Assembly (NCBI RefSeq): GCF_026015985.1
Contig: NZ_CP110389.1
Span: 4,062,001-4,126,000, forward strand
DNA length: 64,000 nt
Direction: 5' to 3'
Source: Rhodopseudomonas sp. P2A-2r
GTDB taxonomy: Bacteria; Pseudomonadota; Alphaproteobacteria; Rhizobiales; Xanthobacteraceae
Shown: positions 39,727 to 52,035 of the stretch, one piece after another
Layout: each line of letters opens with the position of its first letter
Position numbering within the stretch: position 1 is the stretch's first letter
The notes under the pieces: model-generated
What the model was told of the DNA's origin: nothing
The model's database searches: none
Seen by the model: the letters and a program-made list of their open reading frames with translations, nothing else
Translations under genes and position numbers: made by a program

Positions 39727-41163
39727 CTAGAACAGCGACTTCGCTGCGAAGCTGGCGGCGCTGACCAGTGGGGCGGGATAGACAAAGAAGAGCACGTTAA
39801 AGATGCCGGCGACCGCCAGCACGGTGCGCAGTTCGAACCGCATGGGGTCGAGCTTGGTGCCCGGCTCGTCGAAATACATGATCTTGACGATCATCAGGTA
39901 GTAATAGCACCCGACCACGCTGGCCAGCACGCCGACCACGGCCAGCGTGAACAGGCCGGCCTCGATGGCGGCGACGAAGACATAGAACTTGCCGAAGAAC
40001 CCGGCCAGCGGCGGCACGCCGGCCAGCGAAAACAGGAACATGGCGAACAGGAACGCGAGCGCCGGATTGGTGCGCGACAGGCCGGCGAAGTCCTTGATGG
40101 TCTCGATCGGCTTGCCGTCGCGCTTGATGGCCAGGATGATGGCGAAGGTGCCGAGCGTCATCGCCACGTAGATGGCGATATAGACCAGCACGCCCTGCGC
40201 ACCCTCGACCGTTCCGGCGGCAAGGCCGACAAGCGCAAAGCCCATGTGGCCGATCGACGAATAGGCCATCAGGCGCTTGATGTTGGTCTGGCCGATGGCG
40301 GCGAACGAGCCGAGCACCATGGAGGCGATCGAGACGAACACCACGATCTGCTGCCACTGGGTCATGATGCCCGGGAATGCGGTCAGCGCCACGCGGGTGA
40401 ATACCGCCAGCGCGGCCACCTTCGGCGCCGAGGCGAAGAACGCGGTGACCGGGGTCGGCGCGCCCTCATAGACGTCCGGCGTCCACATGTGGAACGGCAC
40501 CGCCGAGACCTTGAAGCACAGGCCGGCGAGCAGGAACACGAGGCCGAACACCAGGCCGGTGCTGCCGGTGGTCGCCGCAGCGGCGATGCCGGTGAAGGTC
40601 ACGGTGCCCGTGAAACCGTAGATTAGCGAGGCGCCGTAGAGCAGCATGCCCGACGACAGCGCGCCGAGCACGAAATACTTCAGGCCGGCTTCGGTGGACT
40701 TGGCATTGTCGCGGTTCGAGGCGGCGACGACATAGAGCGCGAGGCTCATCAGTTCGAGGCCGAGATACAGCATGATCAGGTCGCCGGCCGAGATCAGCAC
40801 CATCATGCCGACGGTCGAGAGCAGCACCAGGATCGAATATTCGAAGATCCGGCGCGACGGGTCCGCGAGGAATTCGCGCGACAGGATCAGCGTCACCGCC
40901 GATCCGACCAGCGACAGGATCTTCAGGAAGCGCGCGAAATCGTCGACGATGAAGCTGCCGCCGAAGGTCACCAGCTTGCCGGCCGGCAGCAACAGCTCCA
41001 GCGCGCCGACGATGGCCAGCAGGCACACGGCCAGTCCGGTGATGAGGCCGGTCATGGCCGGGCCGCGGTAGGCGCCGATCATCAGCAGCACCATGCTGCC
41101 GACCGCCAGCACAAGCTCGGGCAATACGGGCAGCAACGAATATCCGGCGGTCTCAAAAGTCAT
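39727..41163 (-). CDS. nuoN: NADH-quinone oxidoreductase subunit N
   Basis: Antiporter-like, proton-pumping membrane subunit of complex I. The 478-residue protein has about 14 hydrophobic helices and the conserved pattern with buried Glu and Lys (LGLELMSLALYV; VSAVPFHMWTPDVYEGAPTP). Its TAG directly abuts the birA start. Last gene of the nuo series. Confidence 0.96.
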   Translation of the reverse strand: MTFETAGYSLLPVLPELVLAVGSMVLLMIGAYRGPAMTGLITGLAVCLLAIVGALELLLPAGKLVTFGGSFIVDDFARFLKILSLVGSAVTLILSREFLADPSRRIFEYSILVLLSTVGMMVLISAGDLIMLYLGLELMSLALYVVAASNRDNAKSTEAGLKYFVLGALSSGMLLYGASLIYGFTGTVTFTGIAAAATTGSTGLVFGLVFLLAGLCFKVSAVPFHMWTPDVYEGAPTPVTAFFASAPKVAALAVFTRVALTAFPGIMTQWQQIVVFVSIASMVLGSFAAIGQTNIKRLMAYSSIGHMGFALVGLAAGTVEGAQGVLVYIAIYVAMTLGTFAIILAIKRDGKPIETIKDFAGLSRTNPALAFLFAMFLFSLAGVPPLAGFFGKFYVFVAAIEAGLFTLAVVGVLASVVGCYYYLMIVKIMYFDEPGTKLDPMRFELRTVLAVAGIFNVLFFVYPAPLVSAASFAAKSLF

Positions 41164-41188
41164 TGCGCGTTGTCCTGACCTGCTGCGT

Positions 41189-42712
41189 TCATGGCAGCAG
41201 CGCGGCTGCCTTCACGGCAGTGGTTGCAGCGGCGTAGTTGTTGACGAGGAGTTGCACCGAGGCCGCCGACATGTCGAGAACCGGCTTCGGATAGACCCCG
41301 AACAGAATGGTGAGAATGACCAGCGGGACCATGATCAGGCCTTCGCGGAAGGTGATGTCCTTGATCCCCTGCAGCGCCGGCTTGGTCAGCGCGCCGAACA
41401 CCACCTTGCGGTACAGCCACAGAGCGTAGGCCGCCGACAGGATGACGCCGAGCGTGGCCACGGTGGCGGTGGGGACGCTGGTCTTGAAGGTGCCGATCAG
41501 GGTCAGGAACTCACCGACAAAGCCGGAAGTGCCGGGCAGACCGACATTGGCCATGGTGAACACCATGAAGATCAGCGAGTAGAGCGGCATCCGGTTGACC
41601 AGGCCGCCATAGGCGGCGATCTCGCGGGTGTGCAGCCGATCGTAGACGATGCCGACCGAGAGGAACAGCGCGCCAGACACGATGCCGTGCGAGACCATCT
41701 GGAACACCGCACCGGCGACGCCCTGGGTGGTGCCGGCGAAGATGCCCATGGTCACGAAGCCCATATGGGCGACCGACGAATAGGCAATCAGCTTCTTGAT
41801 GTCTTCCTGCATCAGCGCCACCAGCGAGGTGTAGACGATGGCGACGGCCGACAGCGTGAAGATCAGCGGCGTGAAGTAGACGGAGGCTTCCGGGAACATC
41901 GGCAGCGAGAAGCGCAGGAAGCCGTAGCCGCCCATCTTCAGCATGATCGCCGCCAGCACCACCGAGCCCGCGGTGGGCGCCTCGACGTGGGCGTCCGGCA
42001 GCCAGGTGTGCACCGGCCACATCGGCATCTTGACCGCGAACGAGGCGAAGAACGCCAGCCAGGCCCAGGTCTGCAGGCTACGCGGCACCGCCGTGTGCAT
42101 CAGCGTCGGGATGTCGGTGGTCCCCGCATTCCAGTACAGCGCCATGATCGCCAGCAGCATCAGGACGGAGCCCAGGAACGTGTAGAGGAAGAACTTGAAC
42201 GATGCGTAGACCCGGCGCGGGCCGCCCCACACGCCGATGATCAGGAACATCGGGATCAGGCCGCCTTCGAAGAACAGATAGAACAGCACCAGATCCAGCG
42301 ACGAGAAGGTGCCGATCATCAGCGTTTCCAGGATCAGGAACGCCATCATGTATTCGCGCACGCGCTTGGTGATCGATTTCCACGACGCCAGGATGCAGAA
42401 CGGCATCAGCGCAGTGGTCAGGATCACGAACGGCAGCGAGATGCCGTCCACGCCCATGTGGTAGGTGATCGTGTTGGCGAGCCACGGCGCCTTCTCGACG
42501 AACTGGAAGTCGCCGTTAGCGGCATCGAAGCGCAGCACCAGGATCAGCGACACCGCGAAGGTGATCAGCGTGGTCCACAGCGAGATCCAGCGCGCATTGC
42601 CCTGCGCCGCCTCGTCGTCGCCGCGGCTGAGATAGATCAGGATCGCGCCGACGGTCGGCAGGAAGGTGACGACGGACAGGATGGGCCAGGTCATGACGGA
42701 AGCCGACGACAT
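41189..42712 (-). CDS. nuoM: NADH-quinone oxidoreductase subunit M
   Basis: Proton-pumping membrane subunit of complex I, 507 residues from ATG 42712, which overlaps the nuoL stop by one base (another ATG lies at 42694). Many hydrophobic helices; conserved segments include [20 protein letters not shown] with the key Glu, and [20 protein letters not shown]. Frame intact. Confidence 0.95.
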   Translation of the reverse strand: MSSASVMTWPILSVVTFLPTVGAILIYLSRGDDEAAQGNARWISLWTTLITFAVSLILVLRFDAANGDFQFVEKAPWLANTITYHMGVDGISLPFVILTTALMPFCILASWKSITKRVREYMMAFLILETLMIGTFSSLDLVLFYLFFEGGLIPMFLIIGVWGGPRRVYASFKFFLYTFLGSVLMLLAIMALYWNAGTTDIPTLMHTAVPRSLQTWAWLAFFASFAVKMPMWPVHTWLPDAHVEAPTAGSVVLAAIMLKMGGYGFLRFSLPMFPEASVYFTPLIFTLSAVAIVYTSLVALMQEDIKKLIAYSSVAHMGFVTMGIFAGTTQGVAGAVFQMVSHGIVSGALFLSVGIVYDRLHTREIAAYGGLVNRMPLYSLIFMVFTMANVGLPGTSGFVGEFLTLIGTFKTSVPTATVATLGVILSAAYALWLYRKVVFGALTKPALQGIKDITFREGLIMVPLVILTILFGVYPKPVLDMSAASVQLLVNNYAAATTAVKAAALLP

Positions 42713-44789
42713 CAATGGCCTCCCAAGCCGAATATGAACCAGGTGATCAGCCCGGCGACGCCGATCAGCATCGCGAAGGCGTAGTGATAGAGGTAGCCGG
42801 TCTGCAGCTTGACGACACCGCGGGTGATGTCGATGACGCGCGATGAGACGCCGTCGGGACCGAGCCCGTCGATGATCATGCCGTCACCCTTCTTCCACAG
42901 GAAGCGGCCGAGCCACTTGGCAGGACGGACGAAGATGACGTCATAGAGTTCGTCGAAGTACCACTTGTTGAGCAGGAACTGGTAGAGCATCCCGTGCTGC
43001 TTGGCGAGTTCGACCGGCAGATAGGGCCTGCGGATGTAGAACATCCAGGACACCAGGAAGCCGCCCGCCATCATCACCGTCGGCAGATAGGCGATCCCCG
43101 CCGGGATGTGGTGCATCTCTTCGATGATATGCGGATGCATCTTCAGCGACTCCTGAAGAACTCCTCGATGCCGTGGCCGGCGAACAGTTCCTTGAACGGG
43201 AAACCCGCGAGGATCGAACCGGCCGCCAGCACGCCGAGCGGCACCAGCATCACATAGGGCGCCTCGTGGGCGAGATCGTAGTGCTTCTTGTCGTGCGGCT
43301 CGCCGTGGAAGGTCTTGAAGATCAGCCGCCATGAATAGAACGACGTCAGGCCGGCGGCGACCACCGTCATCAGGAAGCCGTAGAAGGCGAACGGATTGTG
43401 CGAGACGAAGGCGGCCTCGATGATGGCGTCCTTGGAGAAATAGCCGGCGGTCAGCGGGAAGCCGGTCAGCGCCAGCGTGCCCACCACCATCATGGCATAG
43501 GTGAAGGGGATCTTGTCCTTCAGCCCGCCCATGTTGCGGATGTCCTGCTCGTGATGCATCGCGTAGATCACCGAGCCCGAGCCCAGGAACAGCAGCGCCT
43601 TGAAGAAGGCGTGCGTGAACAGATGGAACATGGCGACCGAATAGGCCCCTGCCCCCAGCGCCACGAACATGTAGCCGAGCTGCGAACAGGTCGAATAGGC
43701 GACGATGCGCTTGATGTCGTTCTGCACCAGGCCGACGGTGGCGGCGAAGAACGCGGTGGTGGCGCCGACCAGCATGACGACGGCCTGGGCATTGGGCGCC
43801 AGTTCGAACAGCGGCGACAGGCGTGCCACCATGAACACGCCGGCGGTGACCATGGTCGCGGCGTGGATCAGCGCCGACACCGGGGTCGGGCCTTCCATGG
43901 CGTCCGGCAGCCAGGTGTGCAGCAGGAACTGGGCCGACTTGCCCATGGCGCCCATGAACAGCAGCAGGCAGGTCAGGGTCAGGGCGTCGGCATGCCAGCC
44001 GAAGAAGTCGATGGTCTTGCCGGTCAGCCCGGGGGCCGCGGCGAAGATGGTGTCAAAATCGGTCGAGCCGACCAGCATGAAGATGGCGAAGATGCCGAGC
44101 GAGAAGCCGAAGTCGCCGACCCGGTTGACCACGAAGGCCTTGATGGCGGCGGCGTTGGCCGTGGGTTTCTGGTACCAGAAGCCGATCAGCAGGTAGCTGG
44201 CGAGACCGACGCCTTCCCAGCCGAAGAACAGCTGCACCAGGTTGTCGGCGGTCACCAGCATCAGCATGGCGAATGTGAACAGCGACAGATAGGCCATAAA
44301 GCGCGGCCGGTTCGGATCGTCTTCCATGTAGCCGATGGAATACAGGTGCACGAGCGACGACACCGTGGTGACGACGACGAGCATCACGGCCGTCAGCGTA
44401 TCGACGCGCAGCGTCCAGGCAATCTGCAGGTCGCCGGAATTGATCCACGGCATCAGCACGATGCGGGCATCGTGATGCAGGAAGCCGACATCGACAAAGG
44501 TCATCCAGGACAGGCCGGCCGAGATCAGCAGCAGCGCGGTGGTGACCAGCTCGGCAGCGCGTGAGCCCGCAGCCGCCGGCTCGACGGCGTGATGGTCGTC
44601 GTGGCCATGGGCATCGGCCCCGTGATCGTCATGGGCGTGTGCCGCATGGGCGTCGCCATGACCATGACCGTGGTCGTCGTGGTGGTCCATTTCGTCGCCG
44701 CTCGGGTTGCGCGCATGCGCGCCCGAAATGGCGATCAGGCCCGCAATAAGCGCACCGATCAGCGGCAGGAAAACGAGAGCCTGGATCAT
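42712..44789 (-). CDS. nuoL: NADH-quinone oxidoreductase subunit L (one frameshift; His-rich loop)
   Basis: Distal proton-pumping subunit carrying the lateral helix of complex I. The intact part contains [18 protein letters not shown] and [20 protein letters not shown]. Near 43151-43156 one base is missing: the frame stops after EEFFRSR, while [19 protein letters not shown] continues in the next frame. Correction gives 692 residues. Unusual is a stretch at residues 36-67 (44589-44684) with 13 His and 9 Asp in 32 positions, between the first and second helices, that could bind metal. The gene is preceded by a palindromic repeat after nuoK. Confidence 0.93.
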
Positions 44790-44809
44790 AGTAGTGCCTT
44801 GTTAAGTGG

Positions 44810-44852
44810 CATGATCTGATCGGAAAACCGGGATCCACTTTTCCGGATCATG
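44810..44852. repeat. Imperfect inverted repeat between nuoK and nuoL
   Basis: The ends CATGAT / ATCATG and the inner GGAAAA / TTTTCC segments are complementary, giving a stem-loop of about 43 bases around GGGATCC. It resembles the dispersed GATC-ATG type repeats of rhizobial intergenic regions. It occupies most of the 66-bp nuoK-nuoL gap. Confidence 0.6.
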
Positions 44853-44855
44853 CCC

Positions 44856-45164
44856 TCAGCCCTTCATCAGATTGACGTCTTCAACCGCGATCGAGCCGCG
44901 GTTGCGGAAATACACCACGAGGATGGCAAGCCCGATGGCCGCCTCCGCCGCTGCCACCGTCAGCACCAGCAACGCGAACACCTGGCCGACGATGTCGCCG
45001 AGATGGGTCGAGAACGCCACGAAGTTGATGTTGACCGCGAGCAGGATCAGCTCGATCGACATCAGGATGACGATGATGTTCTTGCGGTTGAGGAAGATGC
45101 CGAGGATGCCGAGCGTGAACAGGATCGCGCCGACCGACAGGTAATGTCCGAGACCGATGGTCAT
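44856..45164 (-). CDS. nuoK: NADH-quinone oxidoreductase subunit K
   Basis: Small membrane subunit of complex I, 102 residues, three hydrophobic helices. It begins [19 protein letters not shown] and contains the conserved [19 protein letters not shown] with the functional Glu, and [11 protein letters not shown] with the second. The ATG at 45164 overlaps the nuoJ stop by 4 bp; a GTG three codons earlier is less likely. Confidence 0.97.
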   Translation of the reverse strand: MTIGLGHYLSVGAILFTLGILGIFLNRKNIIVILMSIELILLAVNINFVAFSTHLGDIVGQVFALLVLTVAAAEAAIGLAILVVYFRNRGSIAVEDVNLMKG

Positions 45165-45799
45165 TGCACCCACTCCGCCGCGTCCGCGTCCTTGAGCCCC
45201 TGCCCCGAGGCGACCTTGCGCACATCCATGGCCAGCGCCGGCGTGCGGGCGTTCTGCACGTTGATGTCCTGGCGCTTGACCTTCACCTTGTGGCGCAAGG
45301 TCAGCACGATGGCGCCGATCATCGCCACCAGCAGCACCATGCCGGACAGCTGGAAGTAATGGATGTACTTCGTATAGAGCACCAGGCCGAGCGCCTCGGT
45401 GTTGCTGACATTGCCGGGGATCGCCGCGGTGATCGACTTGCCGACCGTCGGGTTGATGACCCAGCCGCCGGCCACCAGCAGCAGCTCGGCGAGGAAGATG
45501 AAGCCGATCAGCAGGCCGACCGGCAGGTATTCGAGGAAGCCCTGGCGCAGTTCGACGAAATCGACGTCGAGCATCATGATCACGAACAGGAACAGCACGG
45601 CGACCGCGCCGACATAGACCACGACCAGGATCATGGCGAGGAATTCGGCGCCCATGAGCACGAACAGGCCGGATGCGTTGACGAAGGCCAGGATCAGGAA
45701 CAGCACCGAGTGCACGGGATTGCGCGACGCGATCACCATCACCGCCGAGGCGACGCAGATGCCGGCGAACAGATAGAAGAACAATGCGGGAAGGATCAT
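45161..45799 (-). CDS. nuoJ: NADH-quinone oxidoreductase subunit J
   Basis: Membrane subunit of complex I, 212 residues with five helices and the conserved [20 protein letters not shown] segment. The C-terminal tail is soluble and charged. It lies 9 bp after nuoI and overlaps nuoK by 4 bp. Confidence 0.97.
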   Translation of the reverse strand: MILPALFFYLFAGICVASAVMVIASRNPVHSVLFLILAFVNASGLFVLMGAEFLAMILVVVYVGAVAVLFLFVIMMLDVDFVELRQGFLEYLPVGLLIGFIFLAELLLVAGGWVINPTVGKSITAAIPGNVSNTEALGLVLYTKYIHYFQLSGMVLLVAMIGAIVLTLRHKVKVKRQDINVQNARTPALAMDVRKVASGQGLKDADAAEWVQ

Positions 45800-45808
45800 G
45801 ACCTCACC

Positions 45809-46297
45809 TCACCGGTACGGCGCGTCGAGTTCGATGGATTTTGCAATCTCTCGCTCCCAACGGTCGCCATTGGCGAGAAGTTTCGCCTTGTCATAATACA
45901 GTTCCTCACGCGTCTCGGTGGCGAATTCGAAATTCGGCCCCTCGACGATCGCATCCACCGGGCATGCCTCCTGGCACAGCCCGCAATAGATGCATTTCAC
46001 CATGTCGATGTCGTAGCGCACCGTGCGCCGCGTGCCGTCGTTGCGGCGCGGGCCGGCCTCGATGGTGATGGCCTGCGCCGGACACACCGCCTCGCACAGC
46101 TTGCAGGCGATGCAGCGTTCCTCGCCGTTCGGATAGCGGCGCAGCGCATGCTCGCCGCGGAAGCGCGGCGAGATCGGCCCCTTCTCGAAGGGGTAGTTCA
46201 GCGTCGGCTTCGGCTTGAAGAAATAGCGCATGGCGAGGACGAACGCCGAAGCGAACTCCGCCAGCAGCAGCGAGTGAGCAGTTGCCCTGATATTCAT
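45809..46297 (-). CDS. nuoI: NADH-quinone oxidoreductase subunit I
   Basis: Ferredoxin-like subunit holding clusters N6a and N6b. The 162-residue protein has two complete [4Fe-4S] motifs, [16 protein letters not shown] and [16 protein letters not shown]. The ATG at 46297 ([12 protein letters not shown]) is the family start. As sequenced nuoH runs into it in frame, because of a base loss at the end of nuoH, and not because of a true fusion. Confidence 0.97.
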   Translation of the reverse strand: MNIRATAHSLLLAEFASAFVLAMRYFFKPKPTLNYPFEKGPISPRFRGEHALRRYPNGEERCIACKLCEAVCPAQAITIEAGPRRNDGTRRTVRYDIDMVKCIYCGLCQEACPVDAIVEGPNFEFATETREELYYDKAKLLANGDRWEREIAKSIELDAPYR

Positions 46298-46304
46298 AGC
46301 GACC

Positions 46305-47359
46305 TCATTTCGGAGCGAGCCCCCGAATTGCAGCACGGCGGCGACGATCACGACCATCGCCAGCGACAGCGGCAGAAACACCTTCCAGCCCAGACGCATC
46401 AGCTGGTCGTAGCGGTAGCGCGGCACGATCGCCTTCGCCATCGCAAACATGAAGAACATGAAAAATACCTTGAGCGTGAACCAGATGATTCCGGGCACCC
46501 AGGTGAACGGCGCGACGTCGATCGGCGGCAGCCAGCCGCCCATGAACAGGATCGCCCCCATCGCGCACATGGTGGTGATGGCGACGTATTCGCCGAGCAT
46601 GAACAGCAGGTACGGCGTGGAGCCGTATTCGGTCATGAAGCCGGCCACCAGTTCCGATTCGGCTTCCACCAGATCGAACGGAGGACGGTTGGTCTCGGCC
46701 AGCGCCGAGACGTAGAAAATCACGAACATCGGGAACAGCGGCAGCCAGTACCAGTTCAGGATGGTCAGCCAGGGCAGACCGATCAGGCTGGCGAGCCCCT
46801 TGGTGTGCTGCGCCTCGACCACCGCCGACAGGTTCAGCGAACCGGCGCACAGCAGCACGGTGATGATGACAAAGCCGATCGAGACCTCGTAGGACACCAT
46901 CTGCGCCGCCGAACGCAGCGCGGCCAGGAACGGGTATTTCGAGTTCGACGACCAGCCGGCCATGATGATGCCGTACACCGACAGCGATGAGATCGCGAAG
47001 ATGTAGAGCACGCCGACATTAATGTCGGAGACCACCCAGCCGAGGTTGACGGGGATCACCGCCCAGGCGGCCAAAGCCAGCACGCAGGAGACCAGCGGCG
47101 CCAGCAGGAACACGCCCTTGTTGGCGCTGGAGGGAATCACCGGCTCCTTCAGCACGAACTTGAGGAGATCGGCGAAGGATTGCAGCAGGCCGAACGGGCC
47201 GACCACGTTGGGTCCGCGACGGATCTGCACCGCCGCCCAGATCTTGCGGTCGGCGAGCAGGATGTAGGCGATCGCGATCAGCAGCACCACGAGCACCAGC
47301 AGGCTCTGTGCGATCATGATGATCAGCGGCCACAGGGTGCTTGTCCAGAATTCAGCCAT
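46305..47359 (-). CDS. nuoH: NADH-quinone oxidoreductase subunit H (one frameshift near the 3' end)
   Basis: Membrane subunit forming much of the quinone channel. The 351-residue (corrected) protein has eight or so helices and the conserved loops [20 protein letters not shown] and [20 protein letters not shown]. At 46320-46324 a G5 run (minus strand) is one short; with six G the end reads QFGGLAPK followed by TGA at 46305-46307, eight bases before nuoI. Without it the frame fuses to nuoI. Confidence 0.93.
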
Positions 47360-47363
47360 CGTC

Positions 47364-49441
47364 CTACTCCGCCGCCGTCAGCAACTGGCCAGACGCCAGG
47401 CGGGAGCACTCCGCCATCACGGCCGACGCACGCGCGATCGGGTTGGTCAGGTAAAAATCCGCAACCGGCGACTTGAAGGCCGCCTTGTCGACGCTGCCGC
47501 CCTTGCTGGCAAGAGCCTTGATCGCAGCGTCGTCGCCGGCCTCGATCTGGTCGAGCCGCATCAGATGCGGCACCGCCTTGAAGATCGCCTGGCGCAGCGC
47601 CGTCAGCGAGATCCCAGGGCAGTTTGTGGCCGAGCACGTCGGACAGCGCGCGCAGCACCGCCCAGTCCTCGCGGGCATCGCCCGGCGGGAACGCGGCACG
47701 GTTGGCAATCTGGGCGCGGCCCTCGGTATTGACGTAGATGCCGGACTTCTCGGTATAGGCGGCGCCCGGCAGGATCACGTCGGCGCGATGCGCGCCGCGG
47801 TCGCCATGGGTGCCGATATAGACCACGAAGGTGCCGTCGGCGACGTTGACGTCGTCGGCGCCGAGCGAGAACAGCACATCGAGCCCGCCCGCTTTGGTCA
47901 TGTCAGCCAGGGGCAGGCTGCCGTCGCCCGGCGCAAAGCCGATATCGAGCGCGCCGACCTTCGATGCCGTCGCCTGCAGCACGGCAAACCCGTTCCAGCC
48001 GTCGGTGATCGCGCCGACATCCACCGCGAGCTTGGCGGCGAGCGCCAGCACGGCGGCGCCGTCGGAACGCGACACCGCGCCCGCGCCAACCAGCACGATC
48101 GGGGTCTTGGCGCCCTTCAGCACATCGGCAAACGCGTTCTTGCCGGCGGCGAGTTCGCCCAGCGAGATCGGTGCCGGCGCCGAGATAGTCGTAGCCATAG
48201 GTGAGATCGGCCTTGTCGCCGATCACGCCGACCTTCATCTGGCCGCTGCGCCAGCGCTTGCGGATGCGCGCGTTGAGAACGGCGGCTTCCTTGCGCGGAT
48301 TGGATCCGACGATCAAGAGCGCGTCGGCCTGTTCGATGCCGGCGATGGTCGGGTTGAAGATGTAGGAGGCGCGGCCGGCCTTGGGATCGAAGGCGGCGCC
48401 GTCCTGGGTGGCGACATTCGCCGAGCCCATCTTGGTCAGCAATTCCTTCAGCGCGAACATCTCTTCCACCGCGGCGAGATCGCCGGCGATGGCGCCGATC
48501 TTCTTCGGCGCAGCGCCCTTCACCTTGGCGGCGATGGCGGCGAAGGCTTCAGGCCAGGTGGCAGCGCGCAGCTTGCCGTTCTCGCGCACGAACGGGCGGT
48601 CGAGGCGCTGCGAGCGCAGGCCGTCGACGATGTGGCGGGTCTTGTCGGAAATCCATTCCTCGTTGATCGCCTCGTTGACGCGCGGCAGGATGCGCATCAC
48701 CTCGCGGCCGCGGGTATCGACGCGGATCGCCGAGCCGACCGCATCCATCACGTCGATGGACTGGGTCTTGCCGAGCTCCCACGGGCGTGCGGCAAAGGCA
48801 TAGGGCTTGGAGGTCAGCGCGCCCACTGGGCAGATGTCGACCAGGTTGCCCTGCAATTCGCTTGTCAGCGCGGTCTCCAGATAGGTGGAGATCTCCATGT
48901 CCTCGCCGCGACCGAGCGCTCCCATCTCCGGCACGCCGCAGACTTCGGCGGCGAAGCGGACGCAGCGCGTGCACTGGATGCAGCGGTTCATCGAGGTCTT
49001 GACCAGCACGCCGAGATACTTGTCCTCGACGGCGCGCTTGTTCTCGGCAAAGCGGCTGGTATCGACGCCGTAGCCCATGGCTTGGTCCTGCAGGTCGCAC
49101 TCGCCGCCCTGGTCGCAGATCGGGCAGTCCAGCGGATGGTTGATCAGCAGGAATTCCATCACGCCCTCGCGGGCCTTCTTGACCATCGGCGACTTGGTCG
49201 AAATCTCCGGCGGCTCGCCCTTGGGACCGGGCCGGCAGTCGCGCACGCCCCAGGCACAGGAGGCCACCGGCTTCGGGCCGCCCTTCACCTCGACCAGACA
49301 CATCCGGCAGTTGCCGGCGATCGACAGCCGCTCGTGATAGCAGAAGCGCGGGATCTCGGCGCCCGCCGCCTCGCACGCCTGCAACAGCGTGAACTCGGCG
49401 GGGACATCGATCTCTTTGCCGTCGATGATGAGTTTGGTCAT
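47364..49441 (-). CDS. nuoG: NADH-quinone oxidoreductase subunit G (two frameshifts in this sequence)
   Basis: Large peripheral-arm subunit with Fe-S clusters. N-terminal motifs: [19 protein letters not shown] ([2Fe-2S]), [24 protein letters not shown] and [11 protein letters not shown] ([4Fe-4S]), followed by a molybdopterin-enzyme-like C-terminal half. Two one-base gains occur at 48164-48169 and 47608-47613; both are GATCTC on the minus strand where GATTC or GACTC fits. With both removed the sequence runs [17 protein letters not shown] and [15 protein letters not shown] and the gene is 2076 nt, 691 residues. Error is more likely than decay. Confidence 0.92.
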
Positions 49442-49454
49442 GCCTGTCTCTAAC

Positions 49455-49661
49455 TCAGTGGGCGTCAGCTATTTCAAGACGCCGCTCGATGCGATCGATA
49501 CGTATTTCCATTCGGTCCAGCCGGCGATTAACGCCCGCAAGCCCCTCTTCCAATCCCGTTACGCGAATTTTCAAATCGCGCATGTCGTCCAGTACTCGAT
49601 CCATCTTCTCATCGAGCCGCCGCAGATACACAAGAACGAGATTGTCTGGTTCTTCTGCCAT
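49455..49661 (-). CDS. Small coiled-coil protein inside the nuo operon
   Basis: A 68-residue protein between nuoF (19 bp) and nuoG (13 bp). The sequence is almost entirely heptad-like ([20 protein letters not shown], then [18 protein letters not shown]), predicting one long amphipathic coiled coil with strong charge alternation. No membrane or metal motif. Small proteins of this type occur in nuo operons of related bacteria; it could aid assembly, but no function is shown. Confidence 0.75.
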   Translation of the reverse strand: MAEEPDNLVLVYLRRLDEKMDRVLDDMRDLKIRVTGLEEGLAGVNRRLDRMEIRIDRIERRLEIADAH

Positions 49662-49680
49662 CTCCGCCTCCTGCTTACCC

Positions 49681-51006
<1,326 letters not shown>

Positions 51007-51017
51007 GGCGTCCTCGA

Positions 51018-51233
51018 TCAGCGATTGGCTTGCTTGTAGGCGAGCATGGCGGCAAAGCCGCCAAACACCACGGCCCACAGCAGGCTTGATTCAAGCGTCG
51101 CGCTCATGAAATAGCGCTGCAGCAGAAAGATGAAGGCCACAGCCGCAGCCGTATGCAGCAGCACGTAGAGCCACTTGTTCATGGGCATTGCACCTGTCGG
51201 CATTGCGATGGCCACCGGGCGAGACGACGTCAT
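51018..51233 (-). CDS. Small membrane protein inside the nuo operon
   Basis: A 71-residue protein with two hydrophobic helices ([20 protein letters not shown] and [17 protein letters not shown]). The ATG at 51233 overlaps the nuoE stop (ATGA); an internal ATG at 51182 begins [10 protein letters not shown] and would give 54 residues. It is not a known complex I subunit. Position suggests a role in assembly or an accessory subunit, which is inference only. Confidence 0.68.
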   Translation of the reverse strand: MTSSRPVAIAMPTGAMPMNKWLYVLLHTAAAVAFIFLLQRYFMSATLESSLLWAVVFGGFAAMLAYKQANR

Positions 51234-52024
51234 TTCGCTGGTGCCTTCTTGGGTCCCGAACCGGTCGGCGGGTTGGTCTTGGTGGCGTCGGCCGCCGGCG
51301 GCTTCGGCGCCGGGCTCTCGCGTTCGCTGGCGCCCTTGGTCGGCTTCTTGGCGTCGGCATCGCTCAGCGCCGGACCGTCATTCGGCGGCGTATCGAGCGG
51401 CGGACGCGTGAACGCGCCGCCGTCCTTCAGCGTGCGCGCGCCGCCCTCGGGCGCCGCGAACTGGCGGCCGATCTGCGAGCCCGGCTTCGGCGGCGTGCCG
51501 GCGGCGAAACCGTCGAGCAGCTTGTTGAGACTGTCCCTGGTGAGATCCTCGTAGGTGTCACTCCAGATCATCGCCATCGGGGCGTTGACGCAGGCGCCGA
51601 GGCATTCGACCTCCTCCCAGCTGAAATCGCCGTCAGCCGAGAGATGGAATGGATCGTGGTGGATGCGGTGCTGGCAGACGTCGATCAGCTCGCCGGCGCC
51701 GCGCAGCATGCAGGGCGTTGTGCCGCAGACCTGGACGTGGGCCTTCTTTCCCACCGGCTGCAGCTGGAACTGGGTGTAGAACGTCGCCACTTCGAGCACG
51801 CGGATATAGGGCATCGCCAGCATGTCGGCGACCACGCGGATCGCCGCTTCCGACACCCAGCCGGCGTTCTGCTCCTGCGCCCGCCACAGGATCGCAATCA
51901 CCGCCGATGCCTGACGGCCCGGCGGATATTGCTCGATCTGCTTCTGCGCGAACGCGAGGTTTTCCGCGGTGAAGGCGAAACTCGCGGGTTGCAGTTCTTT
52001 CGGTGCCAGGCGGCGGACGGACAT
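51230..52024 (-). CDS. nuoE: NADH-quinone oxidoreductase subunit E with long C-terminal tail
   Basis: Subunit with the [2Fe-2S] cluster N1a. The first 180 residues or so are standard: [11 protein letters not shown] and [14 protein letters not shown] supply the four cysteines. The 264-residue length includes a tail of about 80 residues rich in Pro, Lys, Ala and Thr, probably disordered. The ATG at 52024 has GAGAG upstream; another in-frame ATG lies at 52039. It follows the FkbM-type gene by 11 bp. Confidence 0.94.
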   Translation of the reverse strand: MSVRRLAPKELQPASFAFTAENLAFAQKQIEQYPPGRQASAVIAILWRAQEQNAGWVSEAAIRVVADMLAMPYIRVLEVATFYTQFQLQPVGKKAHVQVCGTTPCMLRGAGELIDVCQHRIHHDPFHLSADGDFSWEEVECLGACVNAPMAMIWSDTYEDLTRDSLNKLLDGFAAGTPPKPGSQIGRQFAAPEGGARTLKDGGAFTRPPLDTPPNDGPALSDADAKKPTKGASERESPAPKPPAADATKTNPPTGSGPKKAPAK

Positions 52025-52035
52025 TGTCTGGACTC

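Noticed and set aside
42712..43332. Separate 206-codon gene at the end of nuoL
   Set aside because: From [13 protein letters not shown] onward it is the C-terminal part of NuoL in a shifted frame; the first 60 or so codons are shadow.
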